DNA of 64,000 nt from Paracoccus amoyensis (GCF_014490725.1 NZ_JACOQL010000001.1:1-64000), one strand, 5' to 3'; shown: positions 36,015 to 45,059, numbered from the stretch's first letter. Notes: generated from the sequence alone by a model not told the origin. Program-made: numbers and translations.

Positions 36015-36230
36015 GTGCAGGACCATAGCACCAACAAGGTGCCGCGCGTTACCCCGTTCCGGCAGGCAGATGTGACCCGCGCCATCAAGGGCGCGCAGGC
36101 AGCTGGCTTCGAGCCGGGCGAGCTACGCATTTCGCAGGACGGCACTATTCACGTTCTCCGCGCAGGTGCGGTGTCGATAGGTGCAAACCGGATCGACCAG
36201 CTGATTGAGGCGCGCCGTGGCAAAGCATAA
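36015..36230 (+). CDS. Small protein before the integrase, unknown (possible excision factor by position)
   Basis: The 71-residue protein starts with GTG 36015 behind TAGGAGAATCAGAC. It contains RQADVTRAIKGAQAAGFEPG and ELRISQDGTIHVLRAGA, a small alpha-beta pattern common to proteins encoded just before integrases in Rhodobacteraceae elements. It overlaps the integrase start. No HTH typical of excisionases is seen, so that role is only positional. Confidence 0.65.
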   Translation: MQDHSTNKVPRVTPFRQADVTRAIKGAQAAGFEPGELRISQDGTIHVLRAGAVSIGANRIDQLIEARRGKA

Positions 36231-37299
36231 AGGCGGCGAATTTCCCGGCGTGTCTCGCAACTGGCAACGGGGCAAGCTGCGCTGGCGGTTCAAGAAACAC
36301 GTCAACGGCGTGAAGGTGATCGACGCCTATATCGACCATCCCTATGGCTCGACTGAGTTCAAGGCCGCGTATGAGGCGCTGCTGCGCGGCGCAGAAAAGC
36401 CCGTGTTCTCGACGGCGGTCTTCGGCACGGTCGGGTGGATCATCGAACAGTTCATGGGCGATGCACAGTATCTGAACGCCTCGGATAGTCGACGGAATAC
36501 GCTGCGGCGCGAATTCGACTGGCTCAAGCAGCAGGCGGGCACATGGCCGCTGGACGATATCCGCACCCGCCATGTCGAACACCTGATGGGCATGAAAACA
36601 GGCCCAACCGCTGCCAACACGGTGCGCAAGAACCTGTCCACCCTGTTCAATTTCGGCATCCGCAAGGAATGGCTGACCGTGAATCCGGCGAAAAAAGCCA
36701 TGACACGGAAGGAAAACGACACCGGCTATCATACGTGGACCGAGGAAGAGATTTCCCGGTTCCTCGACACCTTTGGCGCAGGCACAAAGCCCCGGCTTGC
36801 GATGCTGCTGGTTCTGTCCACGGGCGCTGCGCGGCAAGATGTGATCAGGCTGGGGTGGCAGAACGTCAAGAACGGTCGCATCAGCTATCGACGCGGAAAG
36901 ACCGGGCAAGCTGCCGATCTGCCGATCCTGCCCGAGCTTTGGGCCGAACTGGATCGCTTGCCGCGCAACGTGATGCTGTTTTTGCACCATGGGGCAGGGC
37001 ACGCTTACAAGCCCGAAAGTTTTGCGAACTGGTTCAAAGATCAATGCACCGCAGCGGGATTGCCGCACTGTTCCACGCATGGTCTGCGGAAGGCTGGGGC
37101 GACCCGGTTGGCGGAACACGGGGCTACGGAATTTGAGATCATGGCCTTCCTTGCGCACAAGACGCCGCATGAGGCGGCGACCTATACAAAGGCCGCTGGA
37201 CGTGCCCGATTGGCCGATGGCGGAATGAGTAAATTGCCCTCGTTCACCAAATTGCAGGGCAATTCAGATGTGCAAGATACTGAAACGATGGGGAAATAG
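36217..37299 (+). CDS. Tyrosine-type site-specific integrase
   Basis: The 360-residue protein probably starts with GTG 36217 (TTG 36205 is possible). It has an N-terminal arm/core-binding part (TRHVEHLMGMKTGPTAANTVRKNLSTLFNFGIRKEWLTVNP) and a complete catalytic domain: Arg in VLSTGAARQDVIRLGW, HGLRKAGATRLAEHG, LAHK and the nucleophile Tyr in ATYTKAAGR. It ends eight bases before the attachment repeat in tRNA-Glu, so it should both insert and excise this element. Confidence 0.93.
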   Translation: MAKHKGGEFPGVSRNWQRGKLRWRFKKHVNGVKVIDAYIDHPYGSTEFKAAYEALLRGAEKPVFSTAVFGTVGWIIEQFMGDAQYLNASDSRRNTLRREFDWLKQQAGTWPLDDIRTRHVEHLMGMKTGPTAANTVRKNLSTLFNFGIRKEWLTVNPAKKAMTRKENDTGYHTWTEEEISRFLDTFGAGTKPRLAMLLVLSTGAARQDVIRLGWQNVKNGRISYRRGKTGQAADLPILPELWAELDRLPRNVMLFLHHGAGHAYKPESFANWFKDQCTAAGLPHCSTHGLRKAGATRLAEHGATEFEIMAFLAHKTPHEAATYTKAAGRARLADGGMSKLPSFTKLQGNSDVQDTETMGK

Positions 37300-37306
37300 A
37301 TGGATA

Positions 37307-37323
37307 AGTGGCAGCCCGTAGGG
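37307..37323. repeat. Right attachment-site repeat (attR), inside tRNA-Glu 3' end
   Basis: AGTGGCAGCCCGTAGGG is identical to 27111-27127. It covers the CCA end and 3' acceptor strand of the tRNA, so the tRNA stays whole after insertion. Confidence 0.85.
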
Positions 37324-37383
37324 GAATCGAACCCCTCTTTCTAGGTTGAAAACCTAGCGTCCTAACCGATAGACGAACGGGCC
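37309..37383 (-). tRNA. tRNA-Glu (anticodon TTC), integration target
   Basis: On the minus strand the 75-base sequence folds as a cloverleaf: acceptor GGCCCGT with ACGGGCT, D arm with GGTTAGGA, anticodon arm CTAGG-TTTTCAA-CCTAG giving TTC, and T arm AGGGGTTCGATTCCCCT. It ends with G and an encoded CCA. The 3' end coincides with the attachment repeat of the element. Confidence 0.95.
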
Positions 37384-37541
37384 ACTTTTTCAGCGCCGCC
37401 AGTGTTCCCGGCTGCGTGGAGCGGTGTTTAGGCGAGGGCGTGGATGGGCGCAAGAGGAAATTTTACGAGTTTTGAAATTAAATTTGGATGCGTTGAAACA
37501 GCGGTGCGGGATGGCTTTCCAAGGGTTTGCGTGAACAGGAG

Positions 37542-37563
37542 TCAGGGGCAATAACGCCCCTGA
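37542..37563. terminator. Short hairpin downstream of RTX remnant
   Basis: TCAGGGGC (37542-37549) pairs with GCCCCTGA (37556-37563) around AATAAC. It lies 58 bases beyond the stop of the leftward RTX fragment and 160 bases upstream of tRNA-Glu. A terminator role is plausible. Confidence 0.5.
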
Positions 37564-37620
37564 GCACCTTCATTTATCGACCCTCCGACGAGCGGAGCGG
37601 ACATAAGGAACCGGGTTCCC

Positions 37621-37932
37621 TCAGCCGAAGTTGATGACGACATTTGCGCCCGATGCGCTCATGTATGGACGCAATTCGGCCCAGCTATCCAAGTTTGGCT
37701 TGATTATCTGAATGGTGTCGACGTTATTTGGAAAATCGGTGATGACATCCACGCCGTGAGAGTAGCGATAGATGACGACATCCCTACCTGTGCCGCCTGC
37801 AATGAGGTCATTTCCGGCAAGGCCGTCATTCCCCAGAACAGTGTCATTGCCGCGGCCACGGCGCAGCGTGTCGTTTCTGATGCCATCCTTGAGAGTGTCA
37901 TTTGCGAGGCGGCAGGTCCTGCTATCCCGCAA
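37621..37932 (-). pseudogene. RTX (haemolysin-type calcium-binding repeat) protein fragment
   Basis: The 103-residue frame consists of degraded nonapeptide RTX repeats (DTLRRGRGNDTVLG, NDGLAGNDLIAGGTGRDVVIYRYSHGVDVITDF) and the end of an RTX C-terminal domain. Intact RTX proteins are much longer, secreted by type I systems and built from many GGxGxD repeats. Here the N-terminal part is absent, the repeats are imperfect, and the frame starts inside the end of the transporter gene. It is a leftover, not a functional gene. Confidence 0.7.
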
Positions 37933-38869
37933 TCATCCCGCCCAGCACCAGCCACAGGGGCAGCGTCACGGCTGACAGCACGGTCTGCCAGGTGAACATG
38001 TCGGCGAAAAATTCCGCATCCCCGCCCATCTGCCGTGCAAGGATATAGCCGACCGAGGCTCCGGGCGCGGCGGTGGCCAGCAGGCCGGATGCAATTTGGT
38101 AGGCGGGCAGGTGGATCAGCAGCCCAATCAGCAGGAAGATTGCCGGGCACAGCAGCAGGCGCAGTCCGACGCCGATCCACATGGCCTTGTCGCTTTGCCA
38201 CAGGCGCCGCAATTCGATTCCCGCGCCGACGGTCAGCAGGCCGATGGCCAACGCGCCCTGGCCCAGCCAGTCCAGTGGCGCCATGACCCATGACGGCAGA
38301 TCAACCCCCGACAGGTTCAGCAGCAGGCCGGCAACACAGCCCAGCACCAGCGGATTGCGGACGATCTCTTTGCCGATGCGCTTGATGGCCTGTTTGCGGG
38401 TAGCGGCCTGGTCGGTTGCGGTTTCGGGCGGCAGCAATGTCAGTGCGATAATGGCCGAAATGTTGAAAGCCGGGATCAGAAACGCCAGCGCGACCGCCAG
38501 ATCGGACAGCGCTTTCGGCCCCAGACCTTGCGCCGCAACCGCAAGGATCAGCAGCGAGTTGAACCGCAACGCGCCCTGAAACATCGAACTGGTGCGTGGG
38601 TTTGTCAGCCGCAATGGCCGACGCAAGGCCAATGCCAACAGTCCAACTATCGCAAAAGCCACCGCCATCGCGCCCAGATAGGGGCCCAGCGTGCCCAGGG
38701 TCAGGTCGGACCGATAGATCGAGGTCAGCAGGATGGCGGGGAACAGAACGCGGAAGCCAAGCTGCTCGATCCCCGGCCAGCTATGCGTGGCGATGATTTG
38801 CGTGCGCCGCAGCATGTGCCCGATCGCAACAAGCGCGATCACCGGCAGGATTGATAGGGCAGCTTGCAT
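37922..38869 (-). CDS. AEC (auxin efflux carrier) family permease
   Basis: The 315-residue membrane protein starts at MQAALSILPVIALVAIGHMLRR (ATG 38869). It has about ten hydrophobic segments in two halves, as in the AEC/BART family. Examples are YLGAMAVAFAIVGLLALAL, NSLLILAVAAQGLGPKALSD, NPLVLGCVAGLLLNLSGVDLP, GQGALAIGLLTVGAGIELR, APGASVGYILARQMGGDAEF and TLPLWLVLGGMIAG. Members export organic acids and other anions; the substrate cannot be told. It is transcribed away from gatC. Confidence 0.87.
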   Translation of the reverse strand: MQAALSILPVIALVAIGHMLRRTQIIATHSWPGIEQLGFRVLFPAILLTSIYRSDLTLGTLGPYLGAMAVAFAIVGLLALALRRPLRLTNPRTSSMFQGALRFNSLLILAVAAQGLGPKALSDLAVALAFLIPAFNISAIIALTLLPPETATDQAATRKQAIKRIGKEIVRNPLVLGCVAGLLLNLSGVDLPSWVMAPLDWLGQGALAIGLLTVGAGIELRRLWQSDKAMWIGVGLRLLLCPAIFLLIGLLIHLPAYQIASGLLATAAPGASVGYILARQMGGDAEFFADMFTWQTVLSAVTLPLWLVLGGMIAG

Positions 38870-38948
38870 CCGTCCCCCTTTGGTATCGCGCGGTTCTTGC
38901 AGGTGCGCCCGTTGGGTTGTAGACCCGCGCGCAACGAAAGGAAATGTC

Positions 38949-39236
38949 ATGTCGATCACCGAGGACGAGGCCCGCAAGGTTGCCCATCTGGCACGAATCG
39001 CAGTCGATGACGCTCAGCTGCCCGCCCTTGCGCGCGAACTGAGCGGGATCCTGAAATTCATGGAACAGCTGAACGAAGTCGATGTTGACGGTGTCGAACC
39101 GATGACTGGCGTGACCCCGATGCGGCTGAAGCGGCGCGAGGATATCGTGACGGCTGGTGGCATGCAGGACAAAATTCTGGCCAACGCGCCCGATGCGCGC
39201 GAAGGCTTTTTTGCCGTGCCGAAGGTGGTGGAATGA
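38949..39236 (+). CDS. gatC: Asp/Glu-tRNA(Asn/Gln) amidotransferase subunit C
   Basis: The 95-residue protein starts at ATG 38949 behind AAAGGAAATG. It shows the full GatC pattern: [41 protein letters not shown] and [21 protein letters not shown]. GatC wraps around GatA and stabilises it in the complex that amidates mischarged Glu-tRNA(Gln) and Asp-tRNA(Asn). It overlaps gatA as ATGA. Confidence 0.95.
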   Translation: MSITEDEARKVAHLARIAVDDAQLPALARELSGILKFMEQLNEVDVDGVEPMTGVTPMRLKRREDIVTAGGMQDKILANAPDAREGFFAVPKVVE

Positions 39237-40717
39237 GCGATCTGAACAAACTGTCCATTGCCGAGGCGCGCGACGCGCTGGCCAAAGGCGATGTAACCTC
39301 GGTCGAACTGACGGATGCCTGCCTTGCTGCGATCGAGACATCGGGGGCGTTGAACGCATTCGTCCATCAGACACCCGATATGGCCCGCGATATGGCCCGC
39401 GCCGCCGATCAGCGGATCAAAGCGGGCGACGCGGCCCCGATGACGGGTATCCCGGTCGGGATCAAGGATCTGTTCTGCGTCAAAGGTGTGCAGACGCAGG
39501 CCGCCAGCCGGATTCTGGAAGGATTCCGCCCGGAATATGAATCGACCGTGACGCAGAACCTGTGGGATGCGGGCGCAGTCATGCTGGGCAAGCTGAACCA
39601 AGACGAATTCGCCATGGGTTCGACCAACGAAAACAGCGTCTATGGCCGCTCGGTCAATCCGTGGAAAGCCGATGACGGGCAAGAGCTGACTGCGGGCGGC
39701 TCGTCCGGGGGGTCTGCTGCGGCTGTTGCTGCGGACCTGTGCCTGGCGGCGACGGGCACGGATACCGGCGGCTCGATCCGTCAGCCGGCCGCCTTCACCG
39801 GGATCGTCGGCCTGAAACCGACCTATGGCCGTGTCAGCCGTTGGGGTGTCGTGGCCTTTGCGTCGTCGCTGGATCAGGCCGGGCCGATGACCAAATCGGT
39901 GCGCGACGCGGCCATCATGCTGGGTGCGATGGCATCGGTGGATGAGAAGGATTCGACCAGTGCCGAACGCCCCGTGCCCGATTTTGAGGCGGCACTGACC
40001 GGCGATATTCGCGGCAAGAAAATCGGTATTCCACGCGAATATCGCCTTGATGGATTGCGCGATGATATCGCATCCGTCTGGAAGCAGGGCGCAGATATGC
40101 TGCGCGATGCAGGTGCCGAGATCGTCGATATCTCACTGCCCCATACCAAATACGCCTTGCCCGCCTATTACGTCATCGCACCGGCCGAGGCGTCCTCGAA
40201 CCTTGCCCGCTATGACGGTGTCCGCTATGGCCGCCGCGCCAAGCTGGGGCAGGGCGATGGCATCGTCGAGATGTATGAAAAGACCCGCGCCGAGGGCTTT
40301 GGCCCCGAGGTGCAGCGCCGCGTGATGATCGGCACCTATGTGCTGTCTGCGGGTTTCTACGACGCCTATTATAACCGCGCACGCAAGATCCGGACCCTGA
40401 TCAAGCAGGATTTCGAAAATGCCTATGCCAGCGGTGTCGATGCCATTCTGGCACCTGCAACGCCTTCGTCGGCATTCCCGCTTGGCGCGATGGACGATGC
40501 CGACCCGGTGCAGGTCTATCTGAACGACGTGTTTACCGTGACGCTGAATCTTGCCGGACTGCCCGGAATTTCGGTTCCCGTCGGGCTGGATGCACGCGGA
40601 TTACCGCTTGGACTGCAACTGTTCGGGCGTCCCTTCGAAGAAGCCGATTTACTTAATCAGGCGTTGGTGCTTGAAAAAGCTGCGGGTTTTGTGGCCAAGC
40701 CGAACCGCTGGTGGTAG
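39233..40717 (+). CDS. gatA: Asp/Glu-tRNA(Asn/Gln) amidotransferase subunit A
   Basis: The 494-residue protein is the glutaminase subunit. The amidase signature is complete: catalytic Lys in [21 protein letters not shown] and the Ser-cisSer pair in [36 protein letters not shown]. It supplies ammonia to GatB, which is not in the window. Length and end ([19 protein letters not shown]) are typical. Confidence 0.96.
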   Translation: MSDLNKLSIAEARDALAKGDVTSVELTDACLAAIETSGALNAFVHQTPDMARDMARAADQRIKAGDAAPMTGIPVGIKDLFCVKGVQTQAASRILEGFRPEYESTVTQNLWDAGAVMLGKLNQDEFAMGSTNENSVYGRSVNPWKADDGQELTAGGSSGGSAAAVAADLCLAATGTDTGGSIRQPAAFTGIVGLKPTYGRVSRWGVVAFASSLDQAGPMTKSVRDAAIMLGAMASVDEKDSTSAERPVPDFEAALTGDIRGKKIGIPREYRLDGLRDDIASVWKQGADMLRDAGAEIVDISLPHTKYALPAYYVIAPAEASSNLARYDGVRYGRRAKLGQGDGIVEMYEKTRAEGFGPEVQRRVMIGTYVLSAGFYDAYYNRARKIRTLIKQDFENAYASGVDAILAPATPSSAFPLGAMDDADPVQVYLNDVFTVTLNLAGLPGISVPVGLDARGLPLGLQLFGRPFEEADLLNQALVLEKAAGFVAKPNRWW

Positions 40718-40750
40718 GTTGGTCGAAATCATTGGTATGACGGAGGCACG

Positions 40751-41371
40751 ATGCGCGGCTGGTTGGTGATTTCGGTGCTGGCGCTGGCCGGTTGTGGCGA
40801 ACATCAAGGGTGGAACCCGAACTATCAATATGGGGCCAACGCCTACGGCGAATATCGGGTTGCGCGTGAAAAGGCGCTGGTGACGAATACGGAATCGCCC
40901 GCAACGATCCCGGTGGCGCTTCCCGCCGAAGCGTTCACGCCTGAACAGATTGCCGGTGCTTCGCCGGTTCCTGTTCCCACGACGATGGGCGCAGGCCGTT
41001 TCCGCCGCGCAACCACGGCAACCGTCGCAACCACATCAACCGTTCGTGCAAACCCGAATGCGCCGTCGCAGATCGTGCCCGATTCGATGTTGCCCAAGAC
41101 GACCACCGGTCCCTATCCGGGATCGACGCCGGTTCTGGTCCGCTATGCCTTCGCGCAGGAGCATGCACCGGGCACGCGTGTCTTTGCCCGCACCGCCGGC
41201 TCGGCCACACAGGCGACCCGCGCTTGCGCCAGCTATCAATCGGCGGATGCGGCACAGACGGCGTTCCTTGCCGCCGGTGGCCCGGACCGCGACCCGCGCG
41301 GAATGGACCCTGACGGTGATGGGTTCGTCTGTGGCTGGAACCCGGCTCCGTTCCGCCAACCGCAGCTTTGA
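40751..41371 (+). CDS. Lipoprotein with excalibur-like C-terminal motif
   Basis: The 206-residue protein has a lipoprotein signal (LVISVLALAGC, Cys15) and a long low-complexity Pro/Thr/Ala middle. The C-terminal part, CASYQSADAAQTAFLAAGGPDRDPRGMDPDGDGFVCGWNP, contains the D-P-D-G-D-G-F-V-C pattern of excalibur-like calcium-binding ends. Its place directly before an amidase, with a 4-base overlap (TTGA), suggests a cell-envelope role. Function is unknown. Confidence 0.75.
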   Translation: MRGWLVISVLALAGCGEHQGWNPNYQYGANAYGEYRVAREKALVTNTESPATIPVALPAEAFTPEQIAGASPVPVPTTMGAGRFRRATTATVATTSTVRANPNAPSQIVPDSMLPKTTTGPYPGSTPVLVRYAFAQEHAPGTRVFARTAGSATQATRACASYQSADAAQTAFLAAGGPDRDPRGMDPDGDGFVCGWNPAPFRQPQL

Positions 41372-42012
41372 TCATCCGTTATCCAAGTCCGAATTTCGGG
41401 GACCGGCGCGGGCAACGACCCGAACTGATCGTCCTTCACTATACCGGTATGGCCGATTGCGCCTCGGCCCGCGCGCGGCTGTGCGATCCTGCGGCAGAAG
41501 TCAGCGCCCATTGGCTGATCGACGAGGACGGGCATGCGGAAGCATTGGTGCCCGAAGATCAGCGGGCCTGGCATGCCGGTGCGGGCAGCTGGCAGGGGCG
41601 CGATGACGTGAACTCTCGCAGCATCGGGATAGAGATCGCCAATCCCGGCAATGCCCCATTTCCCGCCCGACAGATGGATGCGCTGACTGATCTGCTGCGC
41701 GACATCATGCAGCGATGGCATATCGGGCCAGAAGGTGTGATCGGCCATTCCGATATGGCCCCTGATCGCAAGACAGATCCCGGCCCGCATTTCGATTGGC
41801 AGCGCCTGGCACGTGAAGGTCTGGCAATCTGGGGCGCAGGTGGCGCGGACATTCCGCTGCACGAAAGCTTGGACAGAATCGGCTATCCCGATAGCGCGCC
41901 TGATCAGCGGCTGGCTGCCTTCCGGCTTCGCTTTCGCCCCTGGGCCTCTGGACCGGAAGCAGAAGCCGACCGCCGCGCGGCCGCTTCCGTCGCCCTGCGC
42001 GTGCAGATCTGA
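41368..42012 (+). CDS. N-acetylmuramoyl-L-alanine amidase (amidase_2 type)
   Basis: The 214-residue protein starts with TTG 41368, overlapping the lipoprotein stop. Zinc-ligand and catalytic motifs of the AmpD/AmiD fold are visible: LIVLHYTGM (His), SAHWLIDEDGHAEALVPEDQRAWHAG, NSRSIGIEIANPG and VIGHSDMAPDRKTDPGPHFDW (His and Asp). It cuts the amide between muramic acid and the stem peptide in peptidoglycan recycling or remodelling. No signal peptide is visible, so a cytosolic AmpD-like role is more likely than a periplasmic one. Confidence 0.9.
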   Translation: MIIRYPSPNFGDRRGQRPELIVLHYTGMADCASARARLCDPAAEVSAHWLIDEDGHAEALVPEDQRAWHAGAGSWQGRDDVNSRSIGIEIANPGNAPFPARQMDALTDLLRDIMQRWHIGPEGVIGHSDMAPDRKTDPGPHFDWQRLAREGLAIWGAGGADIPLHESLDRIGYPDSAPDQRLAAFRLRFRPWASGPEAEADRRAAASVALRVQI

Positions 42013-42040
42013 TTCTTCTTTGCTGAAATACCCCGGGGGA

Positions 42041-42056
42041 GCCGCCGTCAGGCGGC
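42041..42056. terminator. Hairpin terminator between amidase gene and rnpB
   Basis: GCCGCC pairs with GGCGGC around GTCA (42041-42056) in the run gctgaaataccccggggg, a kind of intergenic element frequent in Rhodobacteraceae. It ends the gatC-amidase block before rnpB. Confidence 0.55.
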
Positions 42057-42117
42057 GGGGGCGGCGCCCCCTATTGCCCCATTGACGTCGCGAGCCATGC
42101 CCGCCATATCCAATATC

Positions 42118-42494
42118 GCGCGGAGGGCTGGATGACCGCGTGGCTTCGTGCCGCGAGGAAAGTCCGGACTCCATAAGGTGACGGTGCCGGGTAACGCCCG
42201 GCGGGGGCAACCCCAGGGAAAGCGCCACAGAGAACAGACCGCCCGCAAACTGCGGGTAAGGGTGAAACGGTGGAGTAAGAGCCCACCGGGGGGCTGGCAA
42301 CAGTCCCCGCATGGCAAGCCCCACCGGGAGCAATGCCGAATAGGGACCGCGCGCGGCGCAAGCTGCAGGGCTACCTTGCCCCAGCAGGTCCGGGTAGGCA
42401 GCTAGATCCGGCTGGCAACAGCCGGGCCAGAGGAATGGTCATCCCGTTTCGGGGCAACCCGACAGACAGAATCCGGCTTACAGGCCCTTCGCGC
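42118..42494 (+). ncRNA. rnpB: RNase P RNA, bacterial type A (alpha)
   Basis: The universal elements are present: GAGGAAAGTCCGGACTCC near the 5' end (P3/P4 strand, 42154 on), the AGGGTGAAA-type and ACAGAAnnCCGGCTTACAGG 3' P4 partner ending near 42487, and matching ends (GCGCGGAGGGC with GCCCTTCGCGC) that form P1. Boundaries are set by the P1 pairing and could be off by a few bases. The RNA is the catalytic part of RNase P, which matures tRNA 5' ends. Confidence 0.95.
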
Positions 42495-42585
42495 AGATAA
42501 TCCTGTTTCGGCAATGCCGGATGTCCTGGTGAGTGTCCCAAAATGCATATCCGGGTTGAAACTAGGTGAAACTCAAGGATTCCGG

Positions 42586-42613
42586 TTGACATGCGGATCA
42601 TCGCGGCTAAAAG
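42586..42613 (+). promoter_or_regulatory. Sigma-70-type promoter before rpmG
   Basis: TTGACA (42586-42591) is followed after 16 bases by TAAAAG (42608-42613), about 65 bases before the rpmG start. The -35 box is perfect and the -10 box moderate. Confidence 0.5.
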
Positions 42614-42678
42614 GCAGGCTCTAATGAATTCCACGGGGTTTGCGCTGCGCGACTTTCCCCGCAGCAGGAGCGATAACC

Positions 42679-42846
42679 ATGGCGAAGCCGACGACCATCA
42701 AGATCCGGCTGAACTCATCAGCCGGCACTGGCCACTTCTACGTGACCAAAAAGAATGCCCGTACCATGACTGAAAAAATGACCGTTCGTAAATACGATCC
42801 GGTCGTTCGTCAGCACGTTGAGTACAAAGAAGGCAAGATCAAGTAA
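42679..42846 (+). CDS. rpmG: 50S ribosomal protein L33 (zinc-independent form)
   Basis: The 55-residue protein starts at [21 protein letters not shown] (ATG 42679) behind CAGGAG. The pattern [39 protein letters not shown] is that of L33. The two CxxC pairs of the zinc form are absent, as is usual in proteobacteria. It is a single gene with its own promoter. Confidence 0.95.
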   Translation: MAKPTTIKIRLNSSAGTGHFYVTKKNARTMTEKMTVRKYDPVVRQHVEYKEGKIK

Positions 42847-43018
42847 TCTTGCCTGCGTTCGCTTCGGTTTTACCGGGGCCGAATGATAAAAAGCATCTGC
42901 ATGGATGTTTATGCGCTAGGGTAATGCTTTGCATTGCCCTTTTCGCATTTGTGGCCCGAACTGTTGAATCCGCCTTTCGGTTTGTCCTTTAACTGCTTTA
43001 TCCTCCGGTGAAACATTC

Positions 43019-44320
43019 ATGGGGGATCTGATGGACCTGTTGGCCAAAATAACTGGAATGATTGGCGGCTTCATGGTGCGACAGCGCCGGGCCGAATCTC
43101 CGCGTCAGCAGGCGATTGGTTTGACCCCCGTCATACCGCAGGCAAAGCCGCAGGGGATCATGACGTTGAAAATGCCCGCTGCGACCGGCTGGAAGCCAGG
43201 GCATCTGCCGACCGCTGCGCCGGGCTTGAAGGTCAACGCCTTCGCGACCGGTCTGGACCACCCCCGTTGGATCGAGGTGCTGCCGAACGGCGATGTTCTG
43301 GTTGCTGAATCCAGGGAACAGCCGGGGCCACCGAAAACCCTGTTTGATCGCGCAGCACAGGCCACCATGCGCCGCGTAAAGGCCATTGGCGACAGCGCTA
43401 ATCGGATCACGCTGTGGCGGGATGCGGATGGTGACGGCGTCGCAGAAGGCCGCCACGTGTTTCTGGCAAATCAGCGGCAACCCTTTGGCATGGCGCTGGT
43501 TGATGGCACGTTCTATGTCGGCAATACCGATGGAATCGTGGCTTTCCCTTATACCGAAAATGCCACTGAAATTCACGGTCAGGGCCGCCGCCTTGTCGAG
43601 TTCAAGCCGCATGGTCACTGGACCCGCAGCCTGATCGTTTCACCTGATCGCACCAGGATTTATGCGGGGGTCGGTTCGCTGACCAATATCGCCGATCAGG
43701 GGATGGATGCCGAACAAGGGCGTGCGTCGATCTGGGAGCTGGATCTGGTAACCGGGCAAACACGCGAATTTGCCACCGGTCTGCGCAATGCCGTCGGCAC
43801 GGCATGGGAGCCAACGACAGGTATGTTGTGGACCGTGGTTAACGAACGTGACGGGTTGGGCGATGAAACCCCACCGGATTATCTGACATCGGTGCAAGAG
43901 GGTGGCTTTTACGGCTGGCCTTACTGCTATTGGGGCCAGACCGTTGACGACCGTGTGCCGCAAGATCCCGACCTTGTGGCGCGGGCAATCACACCGGATT
44001 ATGCGCTTGGTGGGCATACCGCCTCTTTGGGTTTGTGCTGGATGCCCGCAGGGACGCTACCGGGGTTTCCTGACGGTATGGTGATCGGACAGCACGGATC
44101 GTGGAACCGTTCAATTCTCAGCGGTTACAAGCTGATTTTCGTGCCCTTCCAAAATGGCCGCCCGTCTGGCCCACCACAAGACATCCTTTCCGGCTTTCTG
44201 AGTGAGGATGAAAAAAGCGCCTATGGTCGGCCCGTAGGTGTCGCGATCGGACCGGATAAAAAATCCTTGCTGATGGCGGATGATGTGGGCGACGTGATCT
44301 GGCGGATCAGTGGAGCGTAA
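43019..44320 (+). CDS. Sorbosone dehydrogenase-family (PQQ-dependent sugar dehydrogenase-like) beta-propeller protein
   Basis: The 433-residue protein starts at ATG 43019. After an N-terminal helix (LAKITGMIGGFMVRQRR) it has the six-bladed propeller typical of the family: GLDHPRWIEVLPNGDVLVAESREQPG, FGMALVDGTFYVGNTDGIVAFPY, GHWTRSLIVSPDRTRIYAGVGS, FATGLRNAVGTAWEPTTGMLWTVVNERDGLGDETPPDYL, GGFYGWPYCYWG and GHTASLGLCWMPAG. Relatives oxidise sugars such as sorbosone with PQQ. There is no clear cleavable signal peptide, only a hydrophobic stretch that could anchor it in the inner membrane. The substrate is unknown. Confidence 0.82.
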   Translation: MGDLMDLLAKITGMIGGFMVRQRRAESPRQQAIGLTPVIPQAKPQGIMTLKMPAATGWKPGHLPTAAPGLKVNAFATGLDHPRWIEVLPNGDVLVAESREQPGPPKTLFDRAAQATMRRVKAIGDSANRITLWRDADGDGVAEGRHVFLANQRQPFGMALVDGTFYVGNTDGIVAFPYTENATEIHGQGRRLVEFKPHGHWTRSLIVSPDRTRIYAGVGSLTNIADQGMDAEQGRASIWELDLVTGQTREFATGLRNAVGTAWEPTTGMLWTVVNERDGLGDETPPDYLTSVQEGGFYGWPYCYWGQTVDDRVPQDPDLVARAITPDYALGGHTASLGLCWMPAGTLPGFPDGMVIGQHGSWNRSILSGYKLIFVPFQNGRPSGPPQDILSGFLSEDEKSAYGRPVGVAIGPDKKSLLMADDVGDVIWRISGA

Positions 44321-44355
44321 ATATCGGCAATTTATGATATAAATCGCTGATATTT
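44319..44355. terminator. AT-rich hairpin after the sugar dehydrogenase gene
   Basis: AAATATC (44319-44325, overlapping the stop) pairs with GATATTT (44349-44355), followed by an AT-rich stretch. A weak terminator is likely. Confidence 0.45.
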
Positions 44356-44433
44356 GTAATAAAATTCTAGATCCTATCAAGTTGAAATATTGTTCGCGCC
44401 ACAGCATCGTCGCTTCATCTGAATAATGAGGCG

Positions 44434-44820
44434 ATGATGCTGATTAAATATTTTGTTATTTCAACGGTCATGTTTGTTTCTGCCTGCGCGACAATCACAC
44501 GGGGCACAAATGATGTTCTGGTTGTCAATTCAACCCCGACAGGTGCGCAGGTGAAGATGAGCAACGGAGAGTCCTGCGACAACACGCCCTGCACTTTCAA
44601 GGTGCCGCGTAAATCCGAACTGAATGTGCTGATTACCAAACAGGGGTGCGAGCCCCAGCAAATTCGGGTGACGAACAAAGTTGCGGGTGGCGGTGGCGCA
44701 GCCATGGCCGGAAATGTTCTGGTTGGCGGGATTATTGGGGCAGGCGTTGACGCCAGCAACGGCTCGACACTGGATCTGGTGCCTAACCCGGTAGAGGTGA
44801 CATTGGCCTGTCGGCGATAA
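44434..44820 (+). CDS. Small lipoprotein with PEGA-like domain
   Basis: The 128-residue protein starts with a lipoprotein signal (VISTVMFVSACATITRG, Cys at about 18). It then has a PEGA-like beta unit: VVNSTPTGAQVKMSNGESCDNTPCTFKVPRKSELNVLITKQGC. A Gly/Ala-rich hydrophobic stretch (GGGGAAMAGNVLVGGIIGAGVDASNG) follows, as in glycine-zipper envelope proteins. It is a single gene in an AT-richer setting, probably an envelope protein of unknown role. Confidence 0.75.
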   Translation: MMLIKYFVISTVMFVSACATITRGTNDVLVVNSTPTGAQVKMSNGESCDNTPCTFKVPRKSELNVLITKQGCEPQQIRVTNKVAGGGGAAMAGNVLVGGIIGAGVDASNGSTLDLVPNPVEVTLACRR

Positions 44821-45059
44821 TCGGCCCTCCCATTTCTGTCAAAGGCAGGGTTCGCCCTGCCTTTTCCGATGCTTGCTGCATTCTTCTGTTGCGCGGTGAT
44901 ATTATTTATATATCGGCCATCAGCTGATTTGCACAACAGAGCCCATTTGCCATGCTGATCCATAATTTCCCATGAAGGCCGCTTGGATCACCCTGTTTCA
45001 GCCCGACCATTCTTTTTGGCCGGTCCCGGAAGTTTGGGCAGCAGCGCAAAGGGATAAGA

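Larger units (their letters stand above)
27111..37323 (+). mobile_element. Integrated phage-satellite-like element in tRNA-Glu, with head/packaging genes but no tail genes
   Basis: The element is 10.2 kb long, bounded by a 17-bp direct repeat, with a tyrosine integrase next to the tRNA. It encodes head-tail connector, terminase large subunit, HNH nuclease, major capsid, prohead protease, portal (frameshifted) and head-closure proteins. It also has a small repressor with operators and a set of tiny early genes. No tail tube, tape measure, fibre, lysis or replication gene is visible. This matches the idea of capsid-forming phage-inducible chromosomal islands, which build their own heads and take tails from a helper phage. 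A prophage reduced by deletion is the alternative; the tight packing from end to end argues somewhat against that. Confidence 0.75.
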
